Shown: positions 8,210 to 14,702, numbered from the stretch's first letter. The stretch: DNA of 20,434 bases from UBA8190 sp003453695 (GCA_036796975.1 DAIRBY010000047.1:1-20434); one strand, 5' to 3'. The notes: generated from the sequence alone by a model not told the origin. Translations and numbers: made by a program.

Positions 8210-8340
8210 GTCGCAGGTAGAAGCCATTGCTCCAATTTGCCCCTGGCTTCGGTCGGTCGCGCAGGCCAGACTTGGCCGCTGCACGCGCCGGTCACGAAGA
8301 GCTCGACGCGGCCAGTTCCGGGGGGCTCAGCTCGAGAGCC

Positions 8341-8347
8341 GGAGGGG
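8341..8347 (+). promoter_or_regulatory. Ribosome binding site fixing the start at 8350
   Basis: GGAGGGG just upstream of this ATG selects it over the more upstream in-frame start at 8227, which has no ribosome site and would put 41 extra residues before the signal peptide. The layout mirrors that of the long paralogue. Confidence 0.75.
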
Positions 8348-8349
8348 AC

Positions 8350-10374
8350 ATGAGCACGAGCAGCGAGCGGTCGGCCCCGACCCCCGGGGCGCAGAGACAC
8401 GCGTCGTGGAGTCAGAGCCGGCGGCTCCGCCTCGCAGGTGGAGGAGCAGCGCTAGCCGTGCTGTCCGTGGTGGGCCCCGTGGCGCTGAGCACTTCGGCCT
8501 CGGCTGCCACGTCGGTGACACCGGCGGCCGTCACGGTGATGTCGTCCTCGGCGGGGGCGACGGGTGTGCTCTATACCGTGCCCTTCACCACCAGTGGATC
8601 GGGCGGCTTGGGCGCAGGCGCCACCATCACGATCGTGACCCCGAACGACACCACGCTGTCGTCGACAGCGAGCGACTACGGAATCATGGTGAACCACAGT
8701 CACGCCGGCATCATCGGTAGCGTGGCGGTCTCCAAGGTGACTGGGCCGGGATCGAGCACGGCCAGCACCACCAACAACAAGGTCGTGATCACACTGTCGG
8801 CGTCCACCATCGCCGCCGGTGACACGGTGACGGTGGGATTGGGAGGTGCCACCAACCCCACCACGGCCTCGAACGGCTACCAGCTGTCGGAAGCGACGTC
8901 GTCGGACACCACCGCCGCGCTCAGCCCGAACTACTCCATCACCGCCGCCCCTGCCACCACCATGAACTACGTGGCCGGGGACAACCAGAGCACCCAGGTG
9001 AGCACCGCTTTTCCGACCCAGTTCCAGGTGCAGGTCTTCGACCAGTTCGGGAACGCCGTCCCCAACTGGAGCGTGGACTTCGCCACGCCCTCCAGTGGCC
9101 CCAGCGGCAGCTTCGGTCCGTGCGCTTCCAATCCGGCGTCGTACCAATGTGACGTGGTCACCGACGCCAACGGCTTCGCCACCGCCTCGGTACTGACCGC
9201 CAACGGAGAGACGGGCTCCTACCAGGCCGGTGCCTTCACGTCCGGTGCCCAGGGCGCTGCCTCGCCCAGTCCGGTGTACTTCAACCTGACGAACACTGCG
9301 GCTTCGGGCTCGCCGCCCCCGCCCCCGCCCCCGCCTCCGCCCCCGCCTCCGCCCCCACCCGCCCAGGGCAACGGCGGCCCGGTCGTGCTCCAGGCGAACG
9401 GCGCTCCCTCGCTGTTCGTGGTGGGCGCCGGAGGGTCGCTGTTCAACTACTGGTACATCCCCCAGTCCGGGCAGTGGGGGTCGGCCACGGTGGCGTCGAG
9501 CGGTGTGACCTCGCCGCCGACGGTGCAGCTGCAGCAGAACGGGGCGCCCACCGTGTTCGTGCAGGGGGCGGGAGGGTCGCTGTGGAACTACTGGTACATC
9601 CCCCAGAGCGGATCGTGGGGCGCGGCCGAGATCGTCTCGAGCGGCGTGGCCTCACAGCCCTACGCCCAGCTGCAGCCGGCCAACGGCGAGCCGACGGTGT
9701 TCATCGAGGGGGTGGGAGGATCGCTGTGGAACTACTGGTACATCCCCCAGAGCGGGTCCTGGGGGGCTGCGGAGATCGTCGGCAGCGGGGTGGCCTCTTC
9801 GCCCGGGGTGCAGCTCCAATCGAATGGCGCCCCCACCGTGTTCGTGGAGGGAACCGGAGGGTCGCTCCTCAACTACTGGTACATCCCCCAGAGCGGGAAG
9901 TGGGGGGCGGCCACCGTCGCCGCCGGTGGGGTGGCCTCGCTGCCGGGTGTGCAGCTCCAGGAGAACGGGGCGCCCACCGTGTTCGTGGAGGGCGCAGGGG
10001 GGACTCTGCTCAACTTCTGGTACGTCCCGCAGAGCGGATCGTGGAGTGAAGGCACGGTGACGGGTGGAGGTGCTGGCTCGGCCCCCTCGGTGCAGTTGCA
10101 GCCGGCCAACGGCGAGCCCACCGTGTTCGTCCGGGGCAGTAGCGGGTCATTGTTCAACTACTGGTACATCCCCTTCGGCGGGTCGTGGGGAGCGGCCACG
10201 GTGGCGTCGGGCGGGGTCGCCTCCCAGCCGGCGGTACAGCTCCAGCCCGCCAACGGGGCGCCGACCCTCTTCGTGGTGACGGCCGGCGGCGCCGTGCTCA
10301 ACTACTGGTACATCCCCCAGAGCGGATCGTGGGGAGTGGGCACGGTCGTGAACGGGGGCGTGACCGAGCCCTAA
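8350..10374 (+). CDS. Short secreted stalk-propeller paralogue
   Basis: Exported protein of 674 aa. The signal peptide has the hydrophobic core at 29-47 and cleavage ASA-A at 52/53, the same position as in the long paralogue, and mature ATSVTP begins identically. There is one stalk unit: A domain ~54-199, Ig/invasin-like B domain ~200-317 containing a CASNPASYQC loop. It matches unit 5 of the long protein closely (GVLYTVPFTTS, GAGATITIV, NGYQLSEATS, FDQFGN.VPNW). Residues 322-337 are sixteen prolines. Residues 344-674 are seven 47-48-aa lectin-like blades containing N(Y/F)WY(I/V)P. The gene therefore corresponds to signal peptide plus the C-terminal part of the long gene. Its role is likely the same ligand binding on a shorter stalk. 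It ends exactly at the last blade, with no anchor motif. The stop overlaps the stop of the convergent acetyltransferase gene. Confidence 0.85.
   Translation: MSTSSERSAPTPGAQRHASWSQSRRLRLAGGGAALAVLSVVGPVALSTSASAATSVTPAAVTVMSSSAGATGVLYTVPFTTSGSGGLGAGATITIVTPNDTTLSSTASDYGIMVNHSHAGIIGSVAVSKVTGPGSSTASTTNNKVVITLSASTIAAGDTVTVGLGGATNPTTASNGYQLSEATSSDTTAALSPNYSITAAPATTMNYVAGDNQSTQVSTAFPTQFQVQVFDQFGNAVPNWSVDFATPSSGPSGSFGPCASNPASYQCDVVTDANGFATASVLTANGETGSYQAGAFTSGAQGAASPSPVYFNLTNTAASGSPPPPPPPPPPPPPPPPAQGNGGPVVLQANGAPSLFVVGAGGSLFNYWYIPQSGQWGSATVASSGVTSPPTVQLQQNGAPTVFVQGAGGSLWNYWYIPQSGSWGAAEIVSSGVASQPYAQLQPANGEPTVFIEGVGGSLWNYWYIPQSGSWGAAEIVGSGVASSPGVQLQSNGAPTVFVEGTGGSLLNYWYIPQSGKWGAATVAAGGVASLPGVQLQENGAPTVFVEGAGGTLLNFWYVPQSGSWSEGTVTGGGAGSAPSVQLQPANGEPTVFVRGSSGSLFNYWYIPFGGSWGAATVASGGVASQPAVQLQPANGAPTLFVVTAGGAVLNYWYIPQSGSWGVGTVVNGGVTEP
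9313..9360 (+). repeat. Poly-proline linker microsatellite (16 Pro)
   Basis: Sixteen consecutive proline codons mix CCC, CCG, CCT and one CCA. Position and role match the 12-proline run of the long paralogue, with four more residues. Confidence 0.9.
9379..10371 (+). repeat. Seven-blade propeller repeat array, short paralogue
   Basis: Seven repeats of 47, 47, 48, 47, 47, 48 and 47 codons. Blades match those of the long paralogue by position: blade 2 has SLWNYW, blade 3 starts YAQLQPANG, blade 4 starts GVQLQ and blade 7 has APTLFVVT.GGAVLNYW in both. Yet blades here share PQSG where the other gene has mostly PQTG, and the YIP proline is CCC in six of seven blades here, against CCG there. Confidence 0.9.
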
Positions 10375-11078
10375 CCGCGGGGTTGCGCAGCGGATCTTTC
10401 AGCAGGCCTGGGCTCGGTCTCCCACACCAGGACCTGGACGTGATGGCGGTCCCCGGTTGGCGTTCGCAAGCCCGGGGCCGGCGCGGCGCTGCCCATCAGG
10501 CGGAACCCGACTGACTGGAAGGCGCCGATGGCGCGGCCGTTCTCGGCCAGCGTCTGCACATGACATCCAGGAACGCCGAGCCTGCGCAGTCGCTCCTGCC
10601 ACGTTCGCAGCAAGGTGCCACCGACTCCTTGACCCCGCACCGACGAGAGCAGGTCGATGTGGAGGTGGGCGGGCCAGCGGTGGTCCCGGACCGGAGCTGG
10701 ACCAGGGTGCCCGTTCAGGCGGTCCCGAATGACGTCGGCGAACGAGCGCCACACGAAAGGGGCCGTGGACGGGCGGACGACGACCCAGCGGCTCCACATG
10801 AGGCGTCCGAAGACGGCCGCCTCACTCCGCGCCGCCTGCGAGTCGATGCAGCCGAGGAGATAGCCCGCCACCTCGCCACCGCGTTCCACAACCAAGGCCG
10901 ACTCAGGCTCGTCATCGGTGTAGTAGGAGGTGAAGAGGTCGGCGTAGCTCTCCCGGTCTCGCCACTGCCACTCCGGATCCCCCATGTAGCCCGTCTCGAA
11001 GCAGATCCGGCGGACGAAAGGCCTGTCCGGTGCTTCATAGGGCCGGATGGTGATCCCGCCATTTCCTCCCGGTGCCAC
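10371..11078 (-). CDS. GNAT family N-acetyltransferase
   Basis: Predicted acetyl-CoA-dependent acetyltransferase of 235 aa, cytoplasmic, substrate unknown. The C-terminal half carries the GNAT core: HLHIDLLSSVRGQGVGGTLL (138-157) supplies the beta4 strand and the pyrophosphate-binding RGQGVG loop (148-153). AENGRAIGAFQSVGF (178-192) is the usual N...A...Y/F..GF segment. The N-terminal half is more divergent (IRPYEAPD..FVRRICFETG). This layout, with a long insert before the acetyl-CoA motif, resembles GNAT proteins of ~200-220 aa. The start is a GTG with no clear ribosome site, so the N-terminus is uncertain. It follows the SnoaL-like gene by 72 nt on the same strand and may be cotranscribed. 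Its stop overlaps the convergent propeller gene. Confidence 0.8.
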   Translation of the reverse strand: MAPGGNGGITIRPYEAPDRPFVRRICFETGYMGDPEWQWRDRESYADLFTSYYTDDEPESALVVERGGEVAGYLLGCIDSQAARSEAAVFGRLMWSRWVVVRPSTAPFVWRSFADVIRDRLNGHPGPAPVRDHRWPAHLHIDLLSSVRGQGVGGTLLRTWQERLRRLGVPGCHVQTLAENGRAIGAFQSVGFRLMGSAAPAPGLRTPTGDRHHVQVLVWETEPRPAERSAAQPRG

Positions 11079-11150
11079 TGTGATGGCGCGACGGTACCTC
11101 TCGCTGGCCCTGCGAGGTGAGGCGCGCGGTTACTAGAGGTGTGGGGTCGT

Positions 11151-11540
11151 CTACCCGGCGGGCGTGTCGCTGTTGAAGCAGTCGGCGATGATCCGCAAGG
11201 TTCCGTCCGCCTGCTCACGCCACACCACAACGTATTTCCCGTTGTCGATCACCGAGTCGGCACCCGGGGGCCGGACGGTGAGCGTGTAACGGCCGATCTC
11301 CACCGACGTCTCGCTGTCGTCGATGACATCGATGGTGTCGAGGGCCAACGCCTCGGCGCCCGCATCGAGCAGTCCTTGCATGGTCGCCCGAATCGCCGCC
11401 CGGCCTTCGGCCAGAGGGGCGCCAGGAGCGAGGAACCGGGCACCCTCTTCGTAGAAGGTCGACAGGGTGGCGGTGTCCTTGTTGGACACAGCCTTACAGA
11501 ACTCGCTGTCACGGCTTTCGATGGCAGATCGACGGCTCAT
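11151..11540 (-). CDS. SnoaL/DUF4440-like NTF2-fold protein
   Basis: A 129-aa protein of the size and pattern of SnoaL-like/DUF4440 (SgcJ/EcaC-type) proteins. It has an N-terminal helix with F..A..N.D...L..FY (14-30), a middle ARFLAPGAP...GRAAIRA segment (34-52) and a C-terminal GKYVVVW...DGTLRIIADCFNSD (101-125). These form a cone-shaped NTF2 fold used as small enzymes or ligand-binding proteins. The specific reaction cannot be read from sequence. The ATG is preceded by AAAGGAGG at good spacing, so the start is well supported. No signal peptide is seen. It lies 294 nt downstream of the VOC pair, so it may have its own promoter. Confidence 0.8.
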   Translation of the reverse strand: MSRRSAIESRDSEFCKAVSNKDTATLSTFYEEGARFLAPGAPLAEGRAAIRATMQGLLDAGAEALALDTIDVIDDSETSVEIGRYTLTVRPPGADSVIDNGKYVVVWREQADGTLRIIADCFNSDTPAG

Positions 11541-11834
11541 GGCACCCTCCTTTGTCCCGGCGAGAGCCTTTCACCGGTCGTGGCCTCGGTCAACGGGTAA
11601 TTCCGCCTTTCTCCGCTGCGAGCTGAGGTCGGAGCAGCAGCGTTGCCGGTGTCGTCGCTCAGTGCGGTGATGGTGAGCGCCCTGCGGAAGGCGCTCGCAC
11701 GTCATCGATCGCGGCGGGAGAGGCCCGATCGTTCGCCAGTGCAAATGGGGCACCCACTCGCCGGGCCTGTCACTGGGCCTTGCCGGTCTCACGTACCAGG
11801 GCAACGGACACGTCGTCGCCCATGGAGACGAGAT
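11541..11834. other. Gene-poor spacer with possible degraded coding remnant
   Basis: No intact gene is supported in these 294 nt apart from the ribosome site of the SnoaL-like gene at 11546-11553. On the plus strand, 11701-11880 stays open for 60 codons without a start and reads through GLAGLTYQGNGHVVAHGDEI before a TGA. On the minus strand, around 11830-11770, another frame reads MGDDVSVALVRETGKAQ and stops. Both look protein-like, but high-GC DNA often does. I saw no tRNA. Confidence 0.3.
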
Positions 11835-12263
11835 CTACGAGTTCGCTACCGTCCCAAAGGCGCGTGCACTTTGGCGTTCGTGATCCCGCTCGGTGGCGCT
11901 GATGGGCAGCATCTCAATCCGGTGGCCGTCGGGGTCGGAGATGAACACCGAGTTACGTGGTGTGATCTCCAAGGATTCGATACCAGCTTCAGAGAGACCA
12001 GCTACGAGCAAATCGACATCGGCGACGTCGGCGTTCAGAGCCAAATGGTTCATCTCCTCCCCGCCGTGGACGTCGCAATCAGCCATCTCGAAGAGGTCGA
12101 GTCCTTGCATGCCACAGCGCAAGAAGGAGGCCTTCATACCCGGAACAGACCCGCGGTCATCGAAGCCCAGTGCTTCCATGTAGAAGGTCCGGGACCGATC
12201 AAGGTCGGTGACGTGGAGCACCACATGGTTGATGCCAGTCACCTTGACCTTCGATGTACCCAT
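11835..12263 (-). CDS. VOC-superfamily (glyoxalase/dioxygenase-fold) protein 1
   Basis: A 142-aa single-module pair of betaalphabetabetabeta units (VOC fold: glyoxalase I, bleomycin resistance, extradiol dioxygenase). The N-terminal unit begins INHVVLHVTDLDRSRTFYME (11-30) with metal-type His13. The second unit begins MNHLALNADVADVD with His73 and ends SDPDGHRIEML (109-119) with Glu117. His/His/Glu is a plausible metal set. The reaction is unknown. A GTG seven codons upstream is possible, but the ATG at 12263 has AAGGAG at 7-nt spacing and is preferred. The gene is 46 nt behind the second VOC gene in the same direction. The C-terminal ~20 residues (ATERDHERQSARAFG) go beyond the fold and may be unstructured. 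Confidence 0.8.
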   Translation of the reverse strand: MGTSKVKVTGINHVVLHVTDLDRSRTFYMEALGFDDRGSVPGMKASFLRCGMQGLDLFEMADCDVHGGEEMNHLALNADVADVDLLVAGLSEAGIESLEITPRNSVFISDPDGHRIEMLPISATERDHERQSARAFGTVANS

Positions 12264-12309
12264 TCGTGGGCTCCTTGTCGTCACCGACGGGTCGGTAGTC
12301 GTCAGGGTG

Positions 12310-12708
12310 TCAGCCGGCCGAGATCAGTTCGAGCTGGATGTTGTCCGGATCGCGGAAGACGAGCACCGCATACCCGTCCTGATCGTTGATTGGCGATTGG
12401 AGCACGTTGAGCTCCTTAAAGTGTTCTGCCCAGGTGTCGAGGTCGGCACGTTGGGCGACCCCGAAGCTCACGTGATCGAGCCCTGTGCGCGTCTCGTTGC
12501 ATGGTTCGGATGCGTTGGCCGAGTGCGTATGCAGGCCCACGCACATTGAGAAGTCCGGTTTGCCAAGAACGATGGCGTAGCCGTTACCGTCGGGGTGGTC
12601 CTCCCTCATCAATTCCGCGAGCCCCAGGACTTCCTTGTACCACGCCACGCTGCGATCAAGGTCGGTGACGGTGAACGAAACGTGGTGGATCGAGGCGATG
12701 TCAGGCAC
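12310..12708 (-). CDS. VOC-superfamily (glyoxalase/dioxygenase-fold) protein 2
   Basis: A 132-aa VOC protein. The first unit is IHHVSFTVTDLDRSVAWYKE (7-26) with His9. The second starts LDHVSFGVAQRADLDTW with His79 and ends FRDPDNIQLELI (118-129) with Glu127, the usual glyoxalase-like ligand positions. A VGLHTH segment (57-62) adds histidines in the first unit. The function is unassigned; small-molecule detoxification or ring-cleavage chemistry is typical of the fold. The GTG start is preferred over an upstream TTG because AGAGGA lies 7 nt before it. It sits 59 nt behind the cupin gene and 46 nt before the first VOC gene, so the three probably form one transcript. The two VOC proteins share V.DLDRS..(F/W)Y.E.LG but are otherwise diverged. 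Confidence 0.8.
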   Translation of the reverse strand: MPDIASIHHVSFTVTDLDRSVAWYKEVLGLAELMREDHPDGNGYAIVLGKPDFSMCVGLHTHSANASEPCNETRTGLDHVSFGVAQRADLDTWAEHFKELNVLQSPINDQDGYAVLVFRDPDNIQLELISAG

Positions 12709-12767
12709 GGTTCGGTCCTCTCTGCTCAAGGCTTGCGTGGTGGGCGAAGCAGGGTGAGGATTGGGGC

Positions 12768-13280
12768 TCAGCGAGCGGTCGCCAGCAGTTGGTCGGCGTC
12801 CTCGGCGCTTAGCGGGGGCCCGATGGGCCTCAGATCATGGGCCCCGGCAAGACGGGCGAGTTCGTCCATTGCGGGAAAGACCGGCTCGGTCGGCACCACC
12901 CGAGCGCCGGCTGGCACCCCGAGCTCTCGAACAAAGTCCCGGAAGCTGGCGTTGTCGTGCACGAGCAGGATGCGTGCCTCGCGAGCGCCGACCACTCGGA
13001 ACGTGTGCGGCACGCCTCGGGGCATGGAGACCCAGTGCCCCGCTCCGACCACCAGTTCCTCGTCGCCACAGCGCACGACCATCTCGCCCTCGAGGATGTA
13101 CCACGTGTCATCGAGGTCGTCGTGGACGTGGAGCGGGGGTGCAGCGCCGACCGGCAAGGTCATCTCGAGCACGACGGTGGTCATTTCGGGTGCGGAGCGG
13201 TGCTCGACGACCAAGGTGTCGAGGAACCACCACGCCAGGCTCTGTTCGTTCTCGGGGGAGTCGACAACCGCCGTCGTCAC
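12768..13280 (-). CDS. Cupin-domain protein (quercetinase-like)
   Basis: A ~170-aa single-domain cupin. Motif 1 is PLHVHDDLDDTWYILEGE (49-66): His51 and His53 are present, and the usual Glu ligand is Asp58. Motif 2 is GHWVSMPRGVPHTFR (81-95) with His92. Such proteins bind a divalent metal in a small beta-barrel. Possible roles are dioxygenase, isomerase or sensor. The start is ambiguous: GTG at 13289 has the purine run directly against it, whereas the in-frame GTG at 13280 has GAGGAGG 8 nt upstream, so I chose the latter. It is the first gene of a probable cupin-VOC-VOC transcript and is divergent from the MarR gene across ~85 bp. Confidence 0.8.
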   Translation of the reverse strand: MTTAVVDSPENEQSLAWWFLDTLVVEHRSAPEMTTVVLEMTLPVGAAPPLHVHDDLDDTWYILEGEMVVRCGDEELVVGAGHWVSMPRGVPHTFRVVGAREARILLVHDNASFRDFVRELGVPAGARVVPTEPVFPAMDELARLAGAHDLRPIGPPLSAEDADQLLATAR

Positions 13281-13329
13281 CTCGGCCACCTCCTCGTCGG
13301 GGACTGTCTCGGATCGGATAGTCAGGAAT

Positions 13330-13366
13330 CCTTACGACTGAGAATATGGTACGGTAACCTTACGAC
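13330..13366. promoter_or_regulatory. Putative MarR operator with 9-bp direct repeat
   Basis: The divergent spacer is clearly more AT-rich than its surroundings. It contains CCTTACGAC at 13330-13338 and again at 13358-13366, 28 bp apart. Between them are the -10-like TATGGT (13345-13350) and GGTACGGTAACC. This is where promoters of both divergent genes must lie and is the natural site for autoregulation by the MarR protein. MarR operators are normally inverted repeats, so the direct-repeat geometry is unusual. Function is inferred from position. Confidence 0.4.
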
Positions 13367-13367
13367 C

Positions 13368-13841
13368 ATGTCAAGCGATTCCTCCGACCACCCCAGCGGC
13401 GAGCCAAGGCCGTACGTCGGCGCCCTGCTGGGTGTCGTTTGGCAGTGGGTCCGAGATCAGATGTATGCGGGCGTCGTTGCCGCGGGATATGACGATCTGA
13501 CCGCAGCCCACGTCGGGCTCTGGCGCTATCCGGGCCTCGAGGGACTACGTCCCAGCCAGCTTGCGGACCGGAGGGGGATCACCAAGCAGTCGGTCAACGA
13601 CTTGCTCGGGCACCTCGAACAACGCGGGTACCTGTTGCGCGTGGCCGATTCGGCCGACGGAAGAGCTCGTGTCATCCGACTCACTTCGAAGGGATGGCGG
13701 CTCCAGCAGACGATCTATGCCCAGGCTGGATCGGCCCAGCTGCGGATCGAAGAGATCCTTGGGCCCCGGCGCTTCGCCCAGATGCACAGCTCGCTCGAAG
13801 TGCTGACCGAGCAGCTGGCCGGTTCACCCGTCGTCGTCTGA
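13368..13841 (+). CDS. MarR family transcriptional regulator
   Basis: A 157-aa winged-helix DNA-binding protein. The core runs LRPSQLADRRGITKQSVNDL (60-79), with recognition helix ITKQSVNDLLGHLEQRGYL (71-89), and the wing follows as DSADGRARVIRLT (94-106). Flanking helices (16-45 and 112-150) fit the MarR dimer interface. No ligand can be named. The reading frame is open far upstream, but this ATG gives the family's usual length. There is no Shine-Dalgarno match before it, so the transcript may have a very short leader, consistent with TATGGT ~18 nt upstream. The divergent position next to the cupin gene suggests it represses itself and the cupin-VOC-VOC genes. Confidence 0.85.
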   Translation: MSSDSSDHPSGEPRPYVGALLGVVWQWVRDQMYAGVVAAGYDDLTAAHVGLWRYPGLEGLRPSQLADRRGITKQSVNDLLGHLEQRGYLLRVADSADGRARVIRLTSKGWRLQQTIYAQAGSAQLRIEEILGPRRFAQMHSSLEVLTEQLAGSPVVV

Positions 13842-14017
13842 CATCGGTTCCAGGGTGTAGATGTTGACGGTGGCGACCGATCTGCCTCGCCGGCAGTCGG
13901 GTTGAGGAGGGCGGCCGACCTAGGGTGCCGACTCGGCCGGTATCGCTTCGAACCAGGCGGGCGCCCATCAGGCCCAGTCCCTTTTGGGGGCGATGCCACT
14001 GGTACCAAGATGGTTGC

Positions 14018-14500
14018 GTGAAGCTCTGGCTCCGTTCAAGCTTCTTCGCCACGCTGGGGCCGGGGACTGTGTTGGTCGGAGGTCCTTTTGGGATTCTGTC
14101 GGCCTCCGACCAGCGGTTCGACCTGGGTCCGGCCCGCTGGGTTGGTGTGCCCGTGCTGGTTCTGGGGGCAGGCGCCCTCCTCTGGTGCATATGGGAGTTC
14201 GCTCACCGCGGTCGAGGGACCCTTGCCCCCGTCGATGAACCGCGCTTTATCGTCCGAGCCGGTCTTTACCGCTACGTGCGAAACCCGATGTATCTCTCAG
14301 TCTTCACCGCCCTCGTCGGCGAAATCATCTTGTTCGAGTGTCCATGGCTCATCGTGTGGGCTGGGGCCGTTGGGACGGCCTTTGCGGTCTTCGTCGTGAC
14401 ATATGAAGAGCCACACTTGACCCACCGGTTCGGGAGCTCCTACGAGCAGTACCGGCGCTCGGTCCCCCGCTGGATTCCTAGACGTCCAGGGCCGGAGTGA
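14018..14500 (+). CDS. Isoprenylcysteine/phospholipid methyltransferase-like membrane protein
   Basis: A 160-aa membrane protein of the ICMT/PEMT-like family. Four hydrophobic segments lie at about 8-28, 41-63, 92-107 and 110-128. The signature GLYRYVRNPMY (82-92) and the C-terminal YEEPHLTHRFGSSYEQY (129-145) followed by VPRWIP (149-154) are characteristic. These form the SAM and catalytic pocket in the family. Bacterial members methylate unknown lipids or small molecules; no prenylated protein substrate is implied. The start is taken at the GTG before KLWLRS because upstream residues are Pro/Arg-rich and hydrophilic, although the ribosome site there is weak. It is followed by a 6-bp hairpin and then the FtsX-type permease on the same strand. 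Confidence 0.8.
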   Translation: MKLWLRSSFFATLGPGTVLVGGPFGILSASDQRFDLGPARWVGVPVLVLGAGALLWCIWEFAHRGRGTLAPVDEPRFIVRAGLYRYVRNPMYLSVFTALVGEIILFECPWLIVWAGAVGTAFAVFVVTYEEPHLTHRFGSSYEQYRRSVPRWIPRRPGPE

Positions 14501-14517
14501 GCGGCCCAACAGGCCGC
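14501..14517 (+). terminator. Candidate terminator after the methyltransferase-like gene
   Basis: GCGGCC, a 5-nt loop CAACA, then GGCCGC gives a perfect 6-bp stem starting immediately after the stop codon. No T-tract is adjacent, although CATTTCC follows at about 10 nt. Confidence 0.4.
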
Positions 14518-14702
14518 CTGGCGTCATTTCCGGCCTGGGCGCTTGTCGTGCCCTACCCGTCCCAGTTCGGCAGATAGCGAAGGGGCCCACGGGAGAACTC
14601 TCTGCGACGGTGTGGTGGCATCCCTCCCACCCCCGGGGTGCTGGCGCCCTTCCACCTGTTGCCCCTGCGGGCGAGACTGTCACTGGAGGTGGCCGGGAGC
14701 TG

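Noticed and set aside
11541..11834. tRNA or other RNA gene in the spacer
   Set aside because: No T-loop GGTTCRA-type motif or cloverleaf arms could be found by eye.
12837..13367. Upstream in-frame extension of the MarR protein
   Set aside because: It would overlap the whole cupin gene on the other strand and more than double the usual MarR length. The internal ATG gives the family length.
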